Below are positions 35,921-44,669 of a DNA stretch of 64,000 bases, piece after piece. Each line of letters opens with the position of its first letter. Position 1 is the first letter of the stretch. The translations under genes were made by a program, and so were the position numbers. Where the stretch lies: assembly GCF_017377505.1 (NCBI RefSeq), contig NZ_JAFREN010000033.1, positions 25,048 through 89,047 on the forward strand. Reading direction: 5' to 3'. The notes below the pieces were generated by a model, which did not search any database, was not told where the DNA came from, and saw only the letters and a list, made by a program, of their open reading frames with translations. This DNA comes from Enterococcus sp. DIV0212c. GTDB taxonomy: Bacteria; Bacillota; Bacilli; Lactobacillales; Enterococcaceae.

Positions 35921-36097
35921 TGTTTTATTGTACTTAATTTTGATTGATTTTACTAGTCTCTTTGCTGGATTCTTTCATCTTTTTGGCGATTTCATGTGTT
36001 CTTTGGCGAACTATTGCACACGATGAGGCACAGATAGGTCTGATCGTTTTTTATTTTCCTGTTGGTTTTTCAAAAAAATAGGAATGGATGTGTAGTG

Positions 36098-36364
36098 ATG
36101 AGTAAAGAACAGAATTTGAAGGCGGTACCTTATCAGGATATTTTAGATGTGCGTAATGAGTTGATCAAGCTTCGGTCTTGGCAGAAGTCGTTGGTTTATT
36201 TGGATGAGTTTTTTGATGGGAAGGTTACGAGGAATAAGAAGGATATGCGGATGCGGTATTATTCTTGTCAGCAGTTGTATCAGGTTTTTTCTGAGGATTT
36301 TGAGGAGGTATTGAAGGAGACGGAGGAAGTTTTGGGTAGGATGATGCAGAGGAAAAAAATTTAA
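36098..36364 (+). CDS. Small helical protein of unknown function, G-rich codons
   Basis: An 88-aa basic, helical protein from the ATG at 36098 (MSKEQNLKAVPYQDILDVRN), rich in Lys, Glu and Arg, with no motif that I recognise. GGAATGGATG is a weak ribosome site. Its codons prefer G at third positions (TTG, AAG, GAG), unlike its AT-rich neighbours, which suggests another source. It converges on the HNH operon with a shared terminator between. Confidence 0.6.
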   Translation: MSKEQNLKAVPYQDILDVRNELIKLRSWQKSLVYLDEFFDGKVTRNKKDMRMRYYSCQQLYQVFSEDFEEVLKETEEVLGRMMQRKKI

Positions 36365-36367
36365 TAT

Positions 36368-36414
36368 AAAAGAGACTGTGGAAATATTGTAACTGTTCCA
36401 CAAGTCTCTTTTTT
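36368..36414. terminator. Bidirectional terminator
   Basis: AAAAGAGACT...TGGAA and TTCCA...AGTCTCTTTT form an imperfect stem with A and T runs outside, between the convergent small gene and the HNH gene. Confidence 0.8.
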
Positions 36415-36480
36415 AATAACTGTTTTACAAAAAGAAATAGGATAAATAAAAAATTAATATTGCAGAAGATAAGAATTGTT

Positions 36481-37107
36481 TTAGAAATCTGTGTAATTAG
36501 TTTTTCTCCTAGCAACTCGATCAATAAAATGGATAATTTCAAGTATTTGAACAATTAATAAGCAATCTTTTTTCTCTAATTCCATTTCACTGTGCAAAAT
36601 TTTATTCAACGAACCATATACATAATCAATTTTATATAACTCTTTATGTAACCCTATCATTTTTAGGTAAGCTTCTGCCAATTTTGTTTCTTCAATAGAC
36701 AATTTCTTATTAACAACTATTGCACCATACTTATTTCTATAAAATAATTTTTGAAAATCAGGATCTATTGGATCTATATAGTAATCAACTTCTTTATTAT
36801 TTTTAGAACAATTACACACTGGACAAGCCAAAGCTAGATACTGATAGTCATCTATTAGTTCACCATTTTTGGATTTACTCTTTGTATGCTCTATATGAAA
36901 TACTGAATCCGAATAAGAAGTATTTTGCCACCCACAGTATACACACTTTGAATTAAAATCTTCCATTAAATATCTTCTGATAATATCTCGGTCCTTTTGT
37001 TTTGAATATTTCAATAGTTGAATTTCTTTGCCTGTTCGCCTTTTTGGAATCTTTTCATAACCTCGATAATCTCTTTTATAAATTTTTCTTATCATTATAC
37101 TATTCAT
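36481..37107 (-). CDS. HNH endonuclease of the methyltransferase-kinase operon
   Basis: About 208 aa from the ATG at 37107, which overlaps the receiver gene stop and has AGAGG upstream; ATG 37095 is an alternative, and the longer frame to 37194 is unlikely. It has the HNH layout with two zinc-binding Cys pairs: CVYC, then FHIEHTKSKS (His-Ile-Glu-His, catalytic His), then CPVCNCSKNNK. It should cleave DNA. As last gene of an operon with methyltransferase, kinase and receiver genes, it is the likely effector. About 90 residues after the HNH have no known motif. Confidence 0.85.
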   Translation of the reverse strand: MNSIMIRKIYKRDYRGYEKIPKRRTGKEIQLLKYSKQKDRDIIRRYLMEDFNSKCVYCGWQNTSYSDSVFHIEHTKSKSKNGELIDDYQYLALACPVCNCSKNNKEVDYYIDPIDPDFQKLFYRNKYGAIVVNKKLSIEETKLAEAYLKMIGLHKELYKIDYVYGSLNKILHSEMELEKKDCLLIVQILEIIHFIDRVARRKTNYTDF

Positions 37108-37744
37108 CATCCTCTGAATATTTATCAATAATCTCAAATGCTCTCTCAATAAGTATTTTGAACTGATCTTCATCTTCTTCAGAATATTCTGCATTAAAAA
37201 AAAGAGAAAATTGTTTTTCTATTTTTTCTTCATTTTTTAGTACAGCATAAGATACAGAACTATCATTTTTCAATTCAGAATTTGTATTTTCTAACATTTT
37301 AATAGATTCAAGACCATGACTAATTTGTTGTAATAAATATCTAATCATTGCATTAGCATGATCAGTATTCCCTTTCTCAAATATTATTTCTGCATTCTCA
37401 TTTAAAGTTACTTCATCACTTTTTGAAGTATAAATTGCTAAAGGAAAAAATGGATTTCCAGTTTTAATTCTTTTCCATATAGAATTTGCATTATCAAAAA
37501 TACCACTGTCAACCAATCTATAGTCTAAGATCATACCATGGTAGTTTCCATTCTGAAGTCTTTCCCAAAAGTCATCTTGAGAATGTTCGTTTTTAATTTC
37601 TAAAAAACAAATATCAATATCAAATTGACGTAAATCCATTTTTACTATTTCATCTTCGATATCAACTAAAGATCCATAAATTACTGACTCATCATCATCA
37701 ATATAAGCAATATTAATTTTCTTCTTCTCCACTAGATTCAACAC
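37100..37744 (-). CDS. Receiver-domain protein (stand-alone response regulator)
   Basis: A 214-aa protein with receiver-domain landmarks: acidic D16-D17-D18, phospho-acceptor D74 in MILDYRL, T106/S107 in IYTS and K124 in FEKG. All catalytic positions of a phosphorylatable receiver are present. The last about 75 residues are helical and acidic with no DNA-binding motif, so output is probably by protein contact. It overlaps the kinase gene by 32 bases and the HNH gene by eight, so it should serve these partners. Confidence 0.82.
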   Translation of the reverse strand: MLNLVEKKKINIAYIDDDESVIYGSLVDIEDEIVKMDLRQFDIDICFLEIKNEHSQDDFWERLQNGNYHGMILDYRLVDSGIFDNANSIWKRIKTGNPFFPLAIYTSKSDEVTLNENAEIIFEKGNTDHANAMIRYLLQQISHGLESIKMLENTNSELKNDSSVSYAVLKNEEKIEKQFSLFFNAEYSEEDEDQFKILIERAFEIIDKYSEDDE

Positions 37745-40085
37745 CTCCCAATAATACTATTTCTATTTCAAAAAATGATTTCCCAATTTCCGATAATAAT
37801 TTCTTTTTACCGTTTAGACTTTTAATAATAGTACTGACAATCCACATTCCCATACCAGTTCCTTTTATTTTTTCCCCATAAGATTTATACGGTTCAAAAA
37901 TATCGTTCTTATCTATTATTTTCTTACTTAATCCTATTCCGTTATCACTGTATATCATTTTCACTTTGTCAGCTGACTCCATTGATATATCTATATTAAT
38001 CTCACGCTCGTTTATTTCGCCCTCTTCAAAATTTTTATGTGAATTTGATATTAAATTTAAAAATATACAATCTAATTGTTGGTCATCTCCATAAACAAAA
38101 ATATTTCTCATGCTTTCATCTAACTCATTAAAATTAGACAATCCATTAATTGTATACGAGTATTTATTATAGTTATCTCTTATTGAATCTGACCACCATA
38201 AAAAAATTTGCTCTAAATATTGGACAATATTAACTTTCTTTTTCTTACCTTTTTTAGGATTTTTAATAGCACTCTCAATAAAACCTAAAATATTTATATT
38301 TTTTCTATCTACAGTCTCAGAATATTTATATATATTGTTTTTATCATCAATTTCATCAAAATTCACATCATATTTAGTTGAATATAAATCACCCATTCTT
38401 CTAAGTACTTTTGAGGAATTTTTGAAGAAATTTTTGTCATTCTTGATTTGGTGTACAAAGGTAGACATTATAATACCTTGTGTAGCTAAAATCCTCAACA
38501 TGTCTGATTCATCAATTAAAGAATCGTTTTTTTCTGTCATAACATCTGACAAAGCATACAATTCTAAAATGGTCTCTTGTGTGACAATTTTTTGATACTC
38601 TGGATCTTTGAAAAGTTGCTCTTGATCACCATTATTTTTACGTAACAAACGGTCAATTTTTCTTTTTGTATTTTTTCCTTTCTCACTATGAAAATCAATA
38701 TCTGATGTTTCCTTTAAATATTCTATATACCATCTATGAATATCCGATCTAACCATAGAAAATTCTTTGATAATTTCAAAAGTTGTTGCAACTAGATAAT
38801 TAAATTCAGGAGTATTTTTTAATCCTTCCCTATTTGCTTGATCCTCAAATGCATTGTTTTTTTCCTTTGTAATATTAATAAAACCACTTAGTTGATTTGC
38901 CTGCATCAAATAAGTTTTTCTAGCTACACCAGCAGGGTTTTTAGCTCTAGCATTTTCAATTTTTATCCAATCAAATCCAATAGTATCTTTTTCTCCATAA
39001 GGCCTAATTCTGAATCCATCTCTATATAATGTTATACCTGATTCATATTCAAAATCAAATTGCTTAAGAGCAGCTTCTTTTATAAAAGGGTATCTCCTTC
39101 CACCAGAATTCTTAGTAAAGTAAATAGTTCCATCAAAATCTCCTATTGGATTTTCTGGTGGCCTCATCGGTACATTCTCTTGTACATTAATTTCTTTATA
39201 AAATGATATTGTATTTATTCTTTTACCATCCCTCATCAGATATTTCTTTAGCTTTTCAAATTTATGAAAAATGAAGTCTGGTGGAAATTGATTAATATCA
39301 ATTTCTGGAAATTCTCCTTCAATGACCAGTAAATCATCCTCATAGGAATACGTAAAATGTATTACTGCATCACTAGAGATATTATCCAATGTATATTCAA
39401 TTTGTTCTATATCTTCGTTGAAGTATTTCAAAAAAATACTAAATTCCTCTATTTCTTGCTCTTTCATAGGATTTTTTAATTTACGTAAACTTTGTCTTAA
39501 CAAATCATAGTTATCCTTTTCAGAGTTGGATTTACCTTTTTGCCAATCATCATTGAGTTCTTTTGAAACAATAATAGTCCCCTGTTTTTCAGGATTTAAT
39601 AACCCTCTTTTGATGTATTCTTTTTCAAATTCATCCAAAGATATTTCTAATACAGGAATTTTAATTGTAGATAAATCTTTTCCAGTTGTAAATACATTCC
39701 AATCTATTTCAAATCTATATGCATTATTGCTATCGCTAGTAATAATTAATGATTTTTTACCAATTCTCCCTAATGATAATCGTCCAATTCCCATTGACCC
39801 ATTCATTATTCTTTTTCTCTTACCATCATTTCTTGAAGGGGTATGAGTCTTATCATCAGTTCCTATTGTAAAAAAAACTTCTTCAATTTTATCAATATCC
39901 ATTCCATGACCATAATCAATTATCTCTATACAATCATGATCAATTGTCATATCTACCCGTTTTGAGAATGCATCATAACTATTTTTTACTAATTCTAAAA
40001 CCGCACTACGATAATCAAGAACATTGTCACGACCAAGTAAATTAACAGTTCTAGTTGTAGCCTTAAAATTAACTTCCTTTATCAT
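37713..40085 (-). CDS. Hsp90/MutL-type GHKL ATPase fused to histidine kinase
   Basis: The 790-aa protein has two GHKL ATPase modules. Module 1 (about residues 1-250) is Hsp90/MutL/MORC-like: LELVKNSYDAF (N box), DYGHGM (G1) and GSMGIGRLS (G2). Module 2 (about 530-790) resembles a sensor histidine kinase: FVHQIKND with candidate phospho-acceptor H545, NLISNSHKNF (N box), DNGIGLS (G1) and GTGMGMWIV (G2). No membrane segment is present, so it senses something in the cytoplasm. It overlaps the methyltransferase gene by 17 bases and the receiver gene by 32. DNA-clamp sensing by module 1 and phosphotransfer by module 2 to the receiver are inferred. Confidence 0.85.
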   Translation of the reverse strand: MIKEVNFKATTRTVNLLGRDNVLDYRSAVLELVKNSYDAFSKRVDMTIDHDCIEIIDYGHGMDIDKIEEVFFTIGTDDKTHTPSRNDGKRKRIMNGSMGIGRLSLGRIGKKSLIITSDSNNAYRFEIDWNVFTTGKDLSTIKIPVLEISLDEFEKEYIKRGLLNPEKQGTIIVSKELNDDWQKGKSNSEKDNYDLLRQSLRKLKNPMKEQEIEEFSIFLKYFNEDIEQIEYTLDNISSDAVIHFTYSYEDDLLVIEGEFPEIDINQFPPDFIFHKFEKLKKYLMRDGKRINTISFYKEINVQENVPMRPPENPIGDFDGTIYFTKNSGGRRYPFIKEAALKQFDFEYESGITLYRDGFRIRPYGEKDTIGFDWIKIENARAKNPAGVARKTYLMQANQLSGFINITKEKNNAFEDQANREGLKNTPEFNYLVATTFEIIKEFSMVRSDIHRWYIEYLKETSDIDFHSEKGKNTKRKIDRLLRKNNGDQEQLFKDPEYQKIVTQETILELYALSDVMTEKNDSLIDESDMLRILATQGIIMSTFVHQIKNDKNFFKNSSKVLRRMGDLYSTKYDVNFDEIDDKNNIYKYSETVDRKNINILGFIESAIKNPKKGKKKKVNIVQYLEQIFLWWSDSIRDNYNKYSYTINGLSNFNELDESMRNIFVYGDDQQLDCIFLNLISNSHKNFEEGEINEREINIDISMESADKVKMIYSDNGIGLSKKIIDKNDIFEPYKSYGEKIKGTGMGMWIVSTIIKSLNGKKKLLSEIGKSFFEIEIVLLGGVESSGEEEN

Positions 40086-41571
40086 TTTTTCTCTCCTTAA
40101 AAATAAGACATTTTGGTATTTTTATTTTTTTTAAATCTGTTGAACTAATACTTTTATATCCTGCAGCATAATTTTTTGAAGTAATAGTGAGGTATGCACG
40201 AACTACATCCGAATTAAGATAGTCTAAAACTTGATTTAAGTCAGTTCCTAAATACTCTTTTTTCAATTTGATTGATAAACCGGATAATAGAAAACCTTCA
40301 TCAACAATTCTAAAAGCACTGTCTTCCAACGATGCTACTTTAGGAATTACTATTTTAGAATCATAGTAACAAGTAAATCCTTGAGTTCTTCCAAAATAAA
40401 CACCATAATTTACTTTATAGGTATCACTTAGCATCTCTACTAAATATTTATAAATATTATTATATTGATTTTCAATATCAGAATTTTGTACATACGAGAT
40501 TTTTTCTTCATTTGATGGAATGTAAGGAAAAATTACATACTTTTCATCCTCAATACTAGAAGCTCTAATAACTTTTTTTATTCCGTCCATTTCAACTTTA
40601 AAAATTTTATTTTCTTTCTTGAAAATTAAAAAATCGTTTGTTCTCTTAACAATTTCAGCTTGATTTATCACAAAAACTTTATCTTGTAGAGTTGCAAGTC
40701 CATTTCTAACTTCTGTAAAATCACCAAGATCTATATAATCTTCATAGACTTCAGTCAAAAAATTATGACTATAAATTTTATACCTATTCTTCTCAATCAA
40801 AGTCCGATAATTTACTTTAACCAAAAGTTTACCTTTACCATTTTTTACTCTTAAGATTTTATTATCTGGAGAAAAAACAGTAACAGCTGTATAAGTATTT
40901 GCTCCTTCAAACTTCATAGTGTCTTCATAATCAATAATGGTTTCAATTAATGAATTATTAATAAGATATTCCATCATCATTTCCCCACTTCTCGCTTTAA
41001 TATAACTATTAGGAGTAATAAATACAATTTTCCCATTTTTATTCCATAGATCAAAACCAATTTCAAAAAAATAATAATACAAATCAAAATTGAATTTAGT
41101 ACAAAAATCACTTTTAGATCTTAATGTATTAATTATTTTATTATCCATATTATGTCTTGAAACATATGGAGGATTACTTATAACATAATCGTATGTACCA
41201 AATTTTTTTATAAGATTATCTCTATCAAGTGCATCAAACTTTTTAATATTCCAGTCAACTTTCCTAGCTATATACTTGTATGAAAGACTATCTAACTTCT
41301 TTATACACTCTTTTATAGCTTCCTCTCTAATATCAAATCCAGCTAAGTTTTTTTCTAAAAATTCAACTTGTTTATTTACATCCTTATCTTTATTATCCAA
41401 AAAATAATTCTCAACAACATAAAATAAAATATGACCTTCACCAATTGCTGGTTCGATTAATGTAAAGTTCTCTTTATAATTAATTTTAAGTAATGAGATC
41501 ATTTTTTTAGCTAACTTCTTACTAGTATAAAAAATGCCATTTTCTTTAATAAATCTGTTTTCTATGTCCAC
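40069..41571 (-). CDS. N6-adenine DNA methyltransferase, TaqI/Eco57I-like
   Basis: The 500-aa protein begins at GTG with AAAGGAG upstream. Motif I is LIEPAIGEGHIL and motif IV is SNPPYVSRH (NPPY, N6-adenine). A C-terminal region (about residues 280-490) has the TaqI/Eco57I-type specificity-domain layout, including NYGVYFGRTQGFTCYY and YLNSDVVRAYL. It lacks a nuclease domain of its own. First gene of a four-gene operon with kinase, receiver and HNH genes, it most likely marks self DNA for that system. Confidence 0.9.
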   Translation of the reverse strand: MDIENRFIKENGIFYTSKKLAKKMISLLKINYKENFTLIEPAIGEGHILFYVVENYFLDNKDKDVNKQVEFLEKNLAGFDIREEAIKECIKKLDSLSYKYIARKVDWNIKKFDALDRDNLIKKFGTYDYVISNPPYVSRHNMDNKIINTLRSKSDFCTKFNFDLYYYFFEIGFDLWNKNGKIVFITPNSYIKARSGEMMMEYLINNSLIETIIDYEDTMKFEGANTYTAVTVFSPDNKILRVKNGKGKLLVKVNYRTLIEKNRYKIYSHNFLTEVYEDYIDLGDFTEVRNGLATLQDKVFVINQAEIVKRTNDFLIFKKENKIFKVEMDGIKKVIRASSIEDEKYVIFPYIPSNEEKISYVQNSDIENQYNNIYKYLVEMLSDTYKVNYGVYFGRTQGFTCYYDSKIVIPKVASLEDSAFRIVDEGFLLSGLSIKLKKEYLGTDLNQVLDYLNSDVVRAYLTITSKNYAAGYKSISSTDLKKIKIPKCLIFKERKNDKGS

Positions 41572-41744
41572 GAAATTTTTCTCCTTTTGACAACAAATTA
41601 ATGCTATTCAAAATTTTAAATTCATCTTAATTTAGTCTTATATCGACATGCTGTATTCATTTTATCACACAAAGTCTTTTTTTTCGATATAGTATATAAA
41701 TGAATTTAAAAATATGACTATTTTAAACAAAAGATATTACATAA

Positions 41745-41790
41745 TCAAAAAAAGCTAGAAGTCTTGTTATACCTGACTTCTAGCTAAAAA
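41745..41790 (-). terminator. Terminator of the DUF262-HEPN pair
   Basis: AGCTAGAAGTC and GACTTCTAGCT form a perfect 11-bp stem followed by seven T on the minus strand. The rest of 41572-42158 is AT-rich. It should hold the promoter of the methyltransferase operon near 41620-41680, and I see no gene in it. Confidence 0.85.
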
Positions 41791-42158
41791 ATATTTAATT
41801 ACTTAGCCCACTGATCCTTCCAGCAGAAAGTCAGCTTTTTCTGAAGGCTCTAACTGGTTCTAAACGTTGATATAACAGCATTCTATTTTCCTAGTGAATA
41901 CTGTTGTATCCCGTTAATTTTTGCCAATTGTAGTTAGTTTTGAGTTAGTTTCAAATGATTTTAATTAAAATTATGGATATTTTTGAAGTTTTTAATAACA
42001 AGGTTTCTATTGCGAGCTAGGATGAGTACTAAAAAGTTAACAAGCATTGTAGAGTAACATTAATTTTAAGTTAGATTTAAAATTTAATGTTTGATGACTA
42101 CAATCCATTTTTTTAGATGCTGGATCATCGTGCAAAGTCATTTAAACCAGTCCCTAGA

Positions 42159-43259
42159 TTAATAAAAATCCGTAACTTCAACATTCAAAACTAATGGGGA
42201 ATTATTTTCTACTTGCTCATAAATAAACACTTTTTCTTTTGTATTTTTCAAAGTCCATAAATCAATACAACTAATTTCAATAGAACATTTCCCGATTTTT
42301 GGAATATTTAAGCACTTGTTACCTTTTTGATTTTTCATTTTTTCAACTTTTATATTTCTATAAATATTATTTTTCCTATCTTTTGCAAAAAAATATAAAG
42401 TGTCTATTTTTCTCCCTCTTTGAGTAGATTCAGGATCAATTTCTAGTACTTTTATAGCTGGAAAAGCATTGGTTACACTAACTTCTTTAAATGAAAAACT
42501 ATTTGTTGAAGACTCAACATATTTTTTTAAGACTTGACCAACTAAATACTCATCTATTGTCATCATTAAGCTTTTTACTATTTTTGACATTGCTTGTATT
42601 TGTTCCATCGACCAAATAGTTGAAACTTCATCTAGATGTGCTAATCTATTTCTGAATTTTACTAACATATATATTTGTTCAATATAAAACTTCAAAATCT
42701 CATTTGATCCTTTTGGTACTTCTAAATTATCATTCTTATCAATCTCAAATTGTGGACAACTTTCTCTAATTTCATCTAATAAAATAACATTGGGATAATC
42801 TTCGGCTCTGATTCCTAACTCAACATATTTATAAAAATCTTCTTTTGAGAAATCAAATTCAGAAATCATTTCAAAAAGAACACTTATGTTCATATTATTA
42901 CTATGAGTTATAACATTTTTTGACAGATGCATCTTGCTACTATCCAAGTCATAGAAAGAACTCGCCAAATGATTTTTTTTTACAACTTTTTCAACAATCT
43001 TTTTAAAAAAAGTCCCATTATTTAAAATATCTTGATGAAAGAAAATAATTTCAAAAAACACTTTTTTTATATAACTCTCCCAACATGTATATAAATTAAT
43101 TATTGTATTTTCTCTAAATCCTTTTCTCAATTCCGTTAAAGTACTTCTATACGTATTAAAATCACTATGCCTACTAATTTTCCGGACAAGTTCTTCTTGA
43201 TTCTCAAAATCCCTTATTAATTTTCCTAGTTTGGCAATATATTCATCTGTTGTTTTCAT
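42159..43259 (-). CDS. HEPN-domain protein, MAE_28990-like
   Basis: The 366-aa protein has the HEPN pattern: a helical bundle with IINLYTCWESYIKKVFFE in the first half and the catalytic RNRLAH (R203-H208) motif, which in this superfamily marks metal-independent RNases. The C-terminal 120 residues are beta-rich. It follows the DUF262 gene after ten bases, a pairing known for MAE_28990/MAE_18760-type HEPN proteins in toxin-antitoxin and defence settings. It is a likely RNase toxin or effector. Confidence 0.75.
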   Translation of the reverse strand: MKTTDEYIAKLGKLIRDFENQEELVRKISRHSDFNTYRSTLTELRKGFRENTIINLYTCWESYIKKVFFEIIFFHQDILNNGTFFKKIVEKVVKKNHLASSFYDLDSSKMHLSKNVITHSNNMNISVLFEMISEFDFSKEDFYKYVELGIRAEDYPNVILLDEIRESCPQFEIDKNDNLEVPKGSNEILKFYIEQIYMLVKFRNRLAHLDEVSTIWSMEQIQAMSKIVKSLMMTIDEYLVGQVLKKYVESSTNSFSFKEVSVTNAFPAIKVLEIDPESTQRGRKIDTLYFFAKDRKNNIYRNIKVEKMKNQKGNKCLNIPKIGKCSIEISCIDLWTLKNTKEKVFIYEQVENNSPLVLNVEVTDFY

Positions 43260-43269
43260 AAACTATACC

Positions 43270-44361
43270 TTACAGAAGCTCTTTCTCGAATGTCTGTACT
43301 CGCATCCCAACATTTTTAATAGATGTATACTTACCATTAAAAATGTCCTTTTTATATTTGTCGATTATTTCAAATTTTAGTTGCCCTAATTCAGAATGAT
43401 TTTCAAATATCTTGGATATATCATTTTTGTGAAAGTAAGCAAATAGCATTGTAGTATCAAATATCATTTTTTCACTTTTTCCTTTTGAAGATGATCTAAA
43501 AGCCTTATCTCCAAATAACTTGTGCACATTTTCAATGGTCTCATTAAAAACTTCTTCTAGTTGATCACACTCTTCTATATTAAATTGTATAGATTTTTCA
43601 GCATATGAATCTAGAATGGCTCTTGTAGAACCTGAAATAGATAAATGGACTGCACTTATATAACTAAAAAACCTAAGTATTAGTTCTATATCCTCCATCC
43701 TACTTGAATTTTTTTTATTGAAACTCCATAAATCTCTATACAATTTATTCTTACTCATCTCAAATAAGCGTCGATTAAATTCACCTTGATATAACGCATT
43801 ACGTATTTCTTGATAATTTAATTCCGTTCCTCCCGTGTTTAATCTTTCAAAAATTAATTGCTTTAATGCCTTCTCTTCTAATTCATTCTTCGCGGTTTCT
43901 TTGAGTAATATAATGGCTGATATATAGCGTCTCTTAATAGATCGTTGAACATTCTGATCTAAATCTCTATAGAACTTACCATTCAATTCGTCCCAAATTT
44001 GTAAATCCTTTAACTTAAATTTATTATTTAAAAAGGAAGTAATCGTGGATATTCGTTGTTGTCCGTCCATAACTTCATACTCATACAAATCATATTCATA
44101 TAAAAAAATAGGAGGGATTGGAATATTTATAATCAAACTTTCAATCAACTTTGACTTTTTTTTGTCATCCCATACTAGGCGTCTTTGATATTCTGGATCT
44201 ATCTTCTTAGAAAATTCTTGAACCAATTTTTCAGCTGAATATCTTGCTTGTTCTGTGACTATTTGATAGCCATCTTCTTTATATTGCTTTACTACATCTT
44301 CATAATTAAGTAGTTCTTTTCTTTTTTTAGACATATCTAAGATACTCTTCTCATCAAACAT
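43270..44361 (-). CDS. DUF262 (GmrS/ParB-like) protein
   Basis: The 363-aa protein has the DUF262 signature: PEYQRRLVW near residue 60 and MDGQQRISTI near 97, the ParB-like NTP-binding DGQQR motif. DUF262 proteins use or sense nucleotides and work with a DUF1524 nuclease (GmrSD) or with HEPN partners. No DUF1524 His-Asn-His motif is seen in it. TAGGAGGA precedes the ATG. With the HEPN gene directly downstream it forms a two-gene unit. Confidence 0.85.
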   Translation of the reverse strand: MFDEKSILDMSKKRKELLNYEDVVKQYKEDGYQIVTEQARYSAEKLVQEFSKKIDPEYQRRLVWDDKKKSKLIESLIINIPIPPIFLYEYDLYEYEVMDGQQRISTITSFLNNKFKLKDLQIWDELNGKFYRDLDQNVQRSIKRRYISAIILLKETAKNELEEKALKQLIFERLNTGGTELNYQEIRNALYQGEFNRRLFEMSKNKLYRDLWSFNKKNSSRMEDIELILRFFSYISAVHLSISGSTRAILDSYAEKSIQFNIEECDQLEEVFNETIENVHKLFGDKAFRSSSKGKSEKMIFDTTMLFAYFHKNDISKIFENHSELGQLKFEIIDKYKKDIFNGKYTSIKNVGMRVQTFEKELL

Positions 44362-44669
44362 ATATATTCCTCCTAATAATCATTCTACAACAGAACTTTC
44401 TTTACTGGTTTTAACACATCAAAGTGTGTTTAAAATTTTCATATCGTGTTCCTTTGAAACACTACTCTACATGTTAATACTGTATATATTATACTCAACT
44501 CTTATTATATCAGTATTGATTGATAGAATATAGTAAAAAATCAAAATGCTTTCAGCCATTTAAACGATTAAAATTGATAAGTTGAGTAACATTTTAAAAA
44601 ATATCTAAAAAGATTAATTACACTTTGACCACTTCCTATAAATTAACCACATAGAACGGAGAAAAACTA
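44362..44669. other. Divergent promoter region
   Basis: This AT-rich gap separates the DUF262 gene (minus) and the adhesin (plus). It holds TATAAA at 44638 and TTGACC at 44626 upstream of the adhesin, but they are too close together to be one promoter, so the start site is unclear. No gene is seen. Confidence 0.3.

Noticed and set aside
35946..36044. Minus-strand frame containing IVRQRTHEIAKKMKESS
   Set aside because: It looks protein-like but has no start codon and a stop just upstream; at most a gene remnant.
36143..36554. Minus-strand frames across the 36.1-36.5 kb region
   Set aside because: They are antisense to the 88-aa plus-strand gene and its terminator.
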